A stretch of 10,647 bases of DNA, from assembly GCA_964483375.1 (NCBI GenBank), contig CAZABJ010000071.1, positions 1-10,647 on the forward strand, written 5' to 3'. Made by a program: the position numbers and the translations under genes. This document shows positions 6,801 to 10,647 of this stretch, in pieces. Position 1 is the first letter of the stretch. The number at the start of each line of letters is the position of its first letter. The DNA comes from JAUIEH01 sp964483375 (GTDB lineage: Bacteria > Pseudomonadota > Alphaproteobacteria > Caulobacterales > Maricaulaceae). The notes beneath the pieces are model-generated. The model searched no databases. It was not told the origin of the DNA and worked only from the letters and a program-made list of their open reading frames with translations.

Positions 6801-8588
6801 ATGAGCGCCGCGGCGCGCGCGGTCCAAAGCGATGGCCCTGCGCTTTTGGGGGTGACGCGGTCAGCGACAGGCAAGCGGTGGGCGGCGCGCGACGCCGATG
6901 ACGGCTTGGCCGCCGCAATCGCGCGAACAGCTCAGATCCCCGATGCGCTTGGTCGCGTGCTCGCCGGCCGTGGCGTGAGCGTCGAGACGGCGGCCGCCTT
7001 TCTTGAGCCGACGCTCAAAGGGAGTTTTCCCGACCCCTCCAGCTTTGCGGACATGTCCGAAGCGGCGGCGCTTCTGTGCGACGCGATAGAGGCTGACCGC
7101 AAGGTGGCGGTATTCGCCGACTATGACGTCGACGGCGCGACATCGGCGGCGCAGCTCATCCGCTACTTTCGGGCGCGCGGCCGGGACATGGACTTCTATG
7201 TTCCTGACCGGATCGAAGAGGGCTACGGCCCCAGCGCGCCGGCCTTCGCGGCGTTGAAACGGCGCGGCGCGGAAATCGTGGTGACCGTGGATTGCGGGGC
7301 CATGGCCCATGACGCGATCGACGCCGCTCACGCGTTGGGCCTCACGGTGGTCGTGGTGGACCACCATCAGATGACCGCCGCTCCGCCGGATGCCGCCGCG
7401 GTGGTCAATCCAAACCGTGCGGATTGCCGGTCAGGATGCGGACATCTGGCCGCAGCGGGCGTGACATTCGTGCTGCTGGCCGCGCTAAACCGCGAAAGCC
7501 GCCGCCGGGGCGCATTTAAGACGGCGCCGGAACCGGATCTGATGTCCTGGCTCGATCTCGCCGCACTTGGAACGGTCTGCGATGTGGTTCCGCTAATCGG
7601 CGTCAATCGCGCGATCGTCGCTCAGGGTCTGAGGGTCATGGCGCGGCAGAGCAATTCCGGGCTTTCCGCGCTCGCCGCGGTCGCAGGCGGCAAGTCGCCC
7701 GCGAGCGTCTACGCCGCTGGTTTCATCTATGGTCCGCGCATCAACGCCGGCGGCCGTGTCGGGCGGGCGGACTTGGGCGCGCGACTGTTGTCCAGCGATG
7801 ACGGGGCGGAAACGTTCCGAATCGCCCAGGAGCTCGACGCGCTGAACCGTCAGCGCCGCGAAATCGAGCAAGGGGTGTTTGACGCTGCGCTGGCGCAAAT
7901 TGAGGCTGAACCCGCCCGGCGAGAGGCGAGCGTCATCGTCGCCGCCGGGGAGGGGTGGCATCCCGGCGTCATCGGGATCGCCGCCGGCCGGCTTAAGGAG
8001 CGTTTCGGTCGCCCCGCCGTGGTGATCGGCATTGATCCCGAGACCGGCGTCGGCAAAGGCTCAGGCCGGTCTATTCCCGGGGTCGATTTAGGCATGGCCG
8101 TCGCCGCGGCGCGCGAAGACGGCCTGCTTCTAAACGGCGGCGGCCACGCGATGGCGGCGGGCTTGACCGTGGAGGGGACCAAGGTCGACGAATTGGCCGG
8201 CCGCTTGGCGGCTTCGGTCCAAGCCTCGGGCGCGTCGCTCGAACGGACGCTTGAGATCGATGCGGTGTTGAGCGCCTCAGGCGTAACGCGTGAACTCGCC
8301 GATGTCGTCGCGCGCGCGGGCCCGTTTGGCGCAGGCAATCCTGAACCGGTGTTTGTGGTGGGCGATCTCACCGTGAGAGGCGCGCGCGAAGTGGGCGCGG
8401 GCCATTTGCGCTGCACCCTCGAAGCGGCGTCCGGCGCCCGCATTGAGGCGATCGCCTTCCGTGCGGCGGACACCGGGCTTGATCGCGTTCTCGCCATACC
8501 GGGCGCGAAGCTGCACGCCGCGATGAAGATCAAACCCGGCCAGGGCCGGTACCTCGATGTTCACATCGAGGACGCGGCTGTGGCTTAG
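6801..8588 (+). CDS. recJ: Single-stranded-DNA-specific 5'-3' exonuclease RecJ
   Basis: RecJ degrades single-stranded DNA 5' to 3' in RecF-pathway recombination, mismatch repair and base-excision repair. The 595-residue protein shows the DHH phosphoesterase motifs in order: ADYDVDGATSA (106-116), VDCG (163-166) and VVDHHQ (185-190), which supply the Mn-binding aspartates and histidines. Then come the GPRINAGGRVGRADLGARLL segment (from about 309), the DHHA1 motif GGGHAMAAG (446-454) and a C-terminal OB-like part containing AGPFGAGNPEPVF. Length fits the family. The start is ATG 6801, two bases after the glpX stop; GTG 6795 in the same frame would overlap that stop as GTGA. Neither has a strong Shine-Dalgarno, so translation probably depends on ribosomes finishing glpX. 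The stop TAG (8586-8588) is interleaved with the stop of the convergent peroxidase gene. Confidence 0.96.
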   Translation: MSAAARAVQSDGPALLGVTRSATGKRWAARDADDGLAAAIARTAQIPDALGRVLAGRGVSVETAAAFLEPTLKGSFPDPSSFADMSEAAALLCDAIEADRKVAVFADYDVDGATSAAQLIRYFRARGRDMDFYVPDRIEEGYGPSAPAFAALKRRGAEIVVTVDCGAMAHDAIDAAHALGLTVVVVDHHQMTAAPPDAAAVVNPNRADCRSGCGHLAAAGVTFVLLAALNRESRRRGAFKTAPEPDLMSWLDLAALGTVCDVVPLIGVNRAIVAQGLRVMARQSNSGLSALAAVAGGKSPASVYAAGFIYGPRINAGGRVGRADLGARLLSSDDGAETFRIAQELDALNRQRREIEQGVFDAALAQIEAEPARREASVIVAAGEGWHPGVIGIAAGRLKERFGRPAVVIGIDPETGVGKGSGRSIPGVDLGMAVAAAREDGLLLNGGGHAMAAGLTVEGTKVDELAGRLAASVQASGASLERTLEIDAVLSASGVTRELADVVARAGPFGAGNPEPVFVVGDLTVRGAREVGAGHLRCTLEAASGARIEAIAFRAADTGLDRVLAIPGAKLHAAMKIKPGQGRYLDVHIEDAAVA

Positions 8589-9187
8589 CCTGCGGTTTCG
8601 TCCGCGCTGGTCGACGCGTCCGCGTCGCTGTCAGCGCTTGCCGCCAGCGCGGTCTCGATGGCGCCGCGCAAGCGATCGGCGTTCGGACCCGTCCGCGGAC
8701 CCCAGCCGTCGATCGGCTGTCCGTCACGACCGATCAGGATCTTGTGGAAATTCCAGCCCGGCCGACCCGCGCCGCCCAAGCGGGCATGGGTCCAGGCGTA
8801 GAAGGGGTGGGCGTCGTCGCCGCGCACCGGGGTGATGGACGTCATTGGGAAGTCGAGGTCAAACCGCATCTCGCAGAATTCTCTGACTTCTTCTTCGGAG
8901 TCCAACTCTTGGTTGAATTGGTCTGAGGGGACGCCGATGACGACCAGGCCTTGGTCTTGAAATTCAGTCCACAAGGCTTGCAGCCCGTCATACTGGCCGG
9001 TGAACCCGCAGCGCGATGCGGTGTTCACCACCAAAAGCGCTTGGCCCTCATAGGCCGAAAGCGGCATCGCCTCACCAGTTATGCTTGTGAATTCAAAGTC
9101 ATAAGCGGTTCGCGGATCGGTTTCAGCATCGGCCGTCGCGGGCGCGGCGGCGGCGAAAACCGCGGCTAAGGCGGTGAAAAGGCGCAT
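8585..9187 (-). CDS. Exported glutathione peroxidase-family protein (Cys type)
   Basis: Thioredoxin-fold peroxidase of 200 residues that would reduce hydroperoxides with thiols. A signal peptide is evident (MRLFTALAAVFAAAAPATADA, cleavage near residue 19-21), placing it in the periplasm. The fold starts at YDFEFTSITG. The peroxidatic Cys60 lies in VNTASRCGFTGQY, where animal enzymes have selenocysteine. The partners Gln90 (PSDQF), Trp145 and Asn146 (GWNFHKILIGRDG) are kept. The usual PCNQF motif is PSDQF here, so one Cys common in the family is missing. Cys105 (REFCEMRFDLDFP) matches the resolving-Cys site of thioredoxin-dependent members, so thioredoxin-like reductants may be preferred over glutathione. 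The C-terminal 20 residues are a low-complexity Ala/Asp/Ser tail. The start is supported by GAGGAGA (9199-9193), 5 bases upstream. No terminator separates it from recJ. Confidence 0.92.
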   Translation of the reverse strand: MRLFTALAAVFAAAAPATADAETDPRTAYDFEFTSITGEAMPLSAYEGQALLVVNTASRCGFTGQYDGLQALWTEFQDQGLVVIGVPSDQFNQELDSEEEVREFCEMRFDLDFPMTSITPVRGDDAHPFYAWTHARLGGAGRPGWNFHKILIGRDGQPIDGWGPRTGPNADRLRGAIETALAASADSDADASTSADETAG

Positions 9188-9257
9188 GGGGATCTCCTCG
9201 TGGCGACAGCTTAGCTTACGGCATCGGGACGGAGTTGGATGGGCGCGGCGGAAGGTT

Positions 9258-9287
9258 TTCGCAATCGCAGCCGGGTTGTGGTAGGAT
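9258..9287 (+). promoter_or_regulatory. Candidate promoter for the cold-shock-domain gene
   Basis: TTCGCA (9258-9263) and TAGGAT (9282-9287) are separated by 18 bases and resemble degenerate -35 and -10 boxes. If used, transcription would begin near 9294, which would favour ATG 9318 over GTG 9294 as the start codon. The same AGGA (9283-9286) could instead be a Shine-Dalgarno for GTG 9294, so the two readings exclude each other. The rest of the 9188-9317 divergent intergenic region shows no other clear element. Confidence 0.25.
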
Positions 9288-9317
9288 ATTGCCGTGGAGC
9301 AGCGTTGTGAGCGGACG

Positions 9318-9866
9318 ATGAGCCGGGCCGACGACGCAGAGGACCAACCGCCCGACGCTGGCGACGAGCGAGTGACCGTTCGCGGCCGGGTGAAGTGGTT
9401 CGACGGGGCGAAGGGCTACGGCTTTCTTGCGCCTCAAAACGCCCGCGACGGCGATATCCTTTTGCACATCTCCTGTTTGCGGGCCAGCGGATTGGCCCAA
9501 CCGCCCGAAGGCGCGACGGTGACCTGCGAGGCGGTGCGCCGAACAAAAGGCCTACAGGCGTTCAAAGTCTTGGAAATCGACGAAACCACGGCTCCCCAGC
9601 CGACGGTTGAGACTGAGAGGCGCGCCCGCGGCCGCCCAGCCAACGGCCCCGCGGGTGACTTCGAACCCGTGACGGTGAAGTGGTTCAACCGCACGCGCGG
9701 CTACGGCTTTTTGGTGCGCGACGGCCGGGAGGGCGACGTCTTCGTCCATGTCGAGGTGTTGCGGAGCGGCGGCCTTGACGAGGTGGAGCCGGGCCATCGC
9801 CTGCAAGTCCGATGTGCTGAGGGGCCCAAAGGCGTGGTGGCCGTCGAAGCGGCCCCGATCGACTAG
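9318..9866 (+). CDS. Cold-shock protein with two cold-shock domains
   Basis: A 182-residue nucleic-acid-binding protein with two cold-shock (OB-fold) domains. Domain 1 (about 20-90) has VKWFDGAKGYGFL with RNP1 KGYGFL and the RNP2-like ILLHIS. Domain 2 (about 117-180) has VKWFNRTRGYGFL with RNP1 RGYGFL and RNP2 VFVHV. An acidic N-terminus and an Arg/Pro-rich linker (90-116) flank them. Tandem-domain Csps are an alphaproteobacterial trait; Caulobacter CspC and CspD have this form and serve stationary phase, so cold induction should not be assumed. Such proteins bind single-stranded RNA and DNA. The start is ATG 9318 or GTG 9294. ATG fits the protein, while GTG has AGGA 7 bases upstream, so the choice is open. 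It is divergent from the peroxidase gene and 57 bases before the DUF192 gene, plausibly co-transcribed with it. Confidence 0.93.
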   Translation: MSRADDAEDQPPDAGDERVTVRGRVKWFDGAKGYGFLAPQNARDGDILLHISCLRASGLAQPPEGATVTCEAVRRTKGLQAFKVLEIDETTAPQPTVETERRARGRPANGPAGDFEPVTVKWFNRTRGYGFLVRDGREGDVFVHVEVLRSGGLDEVEPGHRLQVRCAEGPKGVVAVEAAPID

Positions 9867-9923
9867 CATCGCGCGGCGCCGAAAGCGTTGCTCGTAAGCG
9901 CAGACGGGATTAGCGTCCGCGCC

Positions 9924-10448
9924 ATGAGACTTCTAGCTGCTTGCACCGCCGCGCTGCTCGTCGGCGCCAACGCCGTCGCCCAGGACGCGTCGGAACGCGC
10001 CTGCCCGAGTCCGCCCGAAAACGACGCCATCGATTTCGGCGAACCCATCGAGGTCAGCGTCGTCGCCGGGGAAGAAACCCACGCGTTCACCACGCTTGTC
10101 GCCGATGATCCGTTTGAGACCTCGCGCGGGATGATGTTCCGCCCGAGCATGGCGGATGACGAAGCGATGTTCTTCGACTTCTCCAATGACCTGCCCGACC
10201 GCGTGCACCGCTTTTGGATGCGGAATACCTGCGTGTCGCTCGATATCTTGTATATCCGCGCGGACGGGACCGTGATCGGAATTGTCGAGCGCGCTCAGCC
10301 CTTTGCCGAAATCCTGCTGCCCTCGCCGGGTCCGGTTCGCGGAGTTTTGGAAATCCGCGGCGGCCGCGCGGGCGAGTTGGGCATCAGGCCCGGCGCGCAA
10401 GTGCTTCACCCCGCCTTTGAGCAAGCTGAGGCGGATGCGGAAGGCTGA
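9924..10448 (+). CDS. DUF192 protein with signal peptide
   Basis: A 174-residue protein, mostly DUF192 (about residues 44-164), a family without an agreed biochemical function. Recognisable family text includes TSRGMMFRPSM (67-76), MFFDFSND, FWMRNTCVSLDILYI (98-111), DGTVIGIVE and VLEIRGG followed by LGIRPGAQV (152-160). The N-terminus MRLLAACTAALLVGANAVAQ is a Sec signal peptide with likely cleavage after AVA (residue 19). The LAAC at residues 4-7 resembles a lipobox but sits too near the N-terminus to be credible. The mature protein has Cys27 and Cys103, which could pair in the periplasm. I start it at ATG 9924 because the signal peptide begins there; a TTG at 9888 in frame would add residues before it. 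The ribosome-binding site is weak. It follows the double cold-shock-domain gene and precedes tRNA-Pro. Confidence 0.9.
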   Translation: MRLLAACTAALLVGANAVAQDASERACPSPPENDAIDFGEPIEVSVVAGEETHAFTTLVADDPFETSRGMMFRPSMADDEAMFFDFSNDLPDRVHRFWMRNTCVSLDILYIRADGTVIGIVERAQPFAEILLPSPGPVRGVLEIRGGRAGELGIRPGAQVLHPAFEQAEADAEG

Positions 10449-10506
10449 GCGCGGTCGCCGCACGACCTAGCGCGTCGGGGCGGGCGCTGGTAATTCACTG
10501 AGAGTT

Positions 10507-10583
10507 CGGGGCGTAGCGCAGTCTGGTAGCGCATCTGCTTTGGGAGCAGAGGGCCGCAGGTTCGAATCCAGCCGCCCCGACCA
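10507..10583 (+). tRNA. tRNA-Pro (anticodon UGG)
   Basis: All arms can be read. The acceptor stem is CGGGGCG (10507-10513) with CGCCCCG, then A and an encoded CCA (10581-10583). The D arm is GCGC/GCGC with a GGTA loop. The anticodon stem TCTGC/GCAGA encloses loop TTTGGGA, which puts TGG at positions 34-36. The T arm is GCAGG, TTCGAAT, CCAGC. The T stem has an A-A mismatch at its middle pair (51-63). The UGG tRNA reads most or all proline codons by wobble. The gene lies 58 bases after the DUF192 stop; a TAATTC at about 10491 might be a -10 box, but no matching -35 is clear. Confidence 0.96.
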
Positions 10584-10647
10584 ATCGCCGTTAAACGACG
10601 CCGCAGGCGGAGTTCGCGCATGTTGAAGTCAAACCCGCGCCCGTGGC

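Noticed and set aside
9188..9293. Peroxidase promoter with GCTAAGCT as -10 on the - strand
   Set aside because: The GCTA core is present, but no acceptable -35 lies at the needed distance; the match is too short to report.
10584..10647. Possible gene start ATG 10620 with GGAG at 10609-10612
   Set aside because: Only nine codons are visible before the window ends, so nothing supports a real gene.
1..10647. CRISPR arrays, transposases, integrases, toxin-antitoxin or defence genes
   Set aside because: No regularly spaced direct repeats, no terminal inverted repeats flanking a gene, and every well-supported frame belongs to another family.

Overview
The window is strongly G+C-rich and tightly packed with ordinary chromosomal genes. 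The set is class I PHA synthase, class II fructose-bisphosphatase (GlpX) directly followed by RecJ, a cold-shock protein with two cold-shock domains, a DUF192 protein and tRNA-Pro. It points to an alphaproteobacterium, perhaps of the Caulobacter/Hyphomonas/Maricaulis type. That placement is inference from gene content and order, not from a marker gene.

Layout. The left edge (2-436) is the 3' end of acetyl-CoA synthetase, followed by a long hairpin (450-486). Next is a decayed, 5'-truncated gene of the formylglycine-generating-enzyme-like (SUMF1/FGE) fold (549-1028) with an in-frame stop. Two methyltransferase genes follow on the + strand: a THUMP-domain RNA methyltransferase (1068-2234) and a class I SAM methyltransferase of unknown substrate (2296-3192). 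After a 192-base gap with a GC hairpin, phaC runs on the - strand (5274-3385). Divergent from phaC is a small exported protein of unknown function (5374-5742), followed by a weak terminator-like hairpin. Then come glpX (5830-6798) and recJ (6801-8588), which look translationally coupled. An exported glutathione peroxidase lies convergently on the - strand (9187-8585), its stop codon interleaved with that of recJ. Divergent from it are the double cold-shock-domain gene (9318-9866), a DUF192 gene with a signal peptide (9924-10448) and tRNA-Pro(UGG) (10507-10583). The last 64 bases hold no gene I can support.

Functions. Central carbon metabolism and storage are represented by Acs (acetate to acetyl-CoA), PhaC (polymerises hydroxyacyl-CoA made from acetyl-CoA) and GlpX (gluconeogenesis). 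RNA and DNA maintenance are represented by the THUMP methyltransferase, RecJ, the cold-shock protein and tRNA-Pro. The peroxidase and the two small exported proteins act in the envelope. Apart from the glpX-recJ pair and possibly the csp-DUF192 pair, the genes do not look like one pathway. I find no CRISPR array, transposase, integrase, phage gene or defence cassette, and nothing I would call an undescribed system. The oddest items are the SUMF1-like relic and the methyltransferase that lacks the usual acidic residue of motif I.
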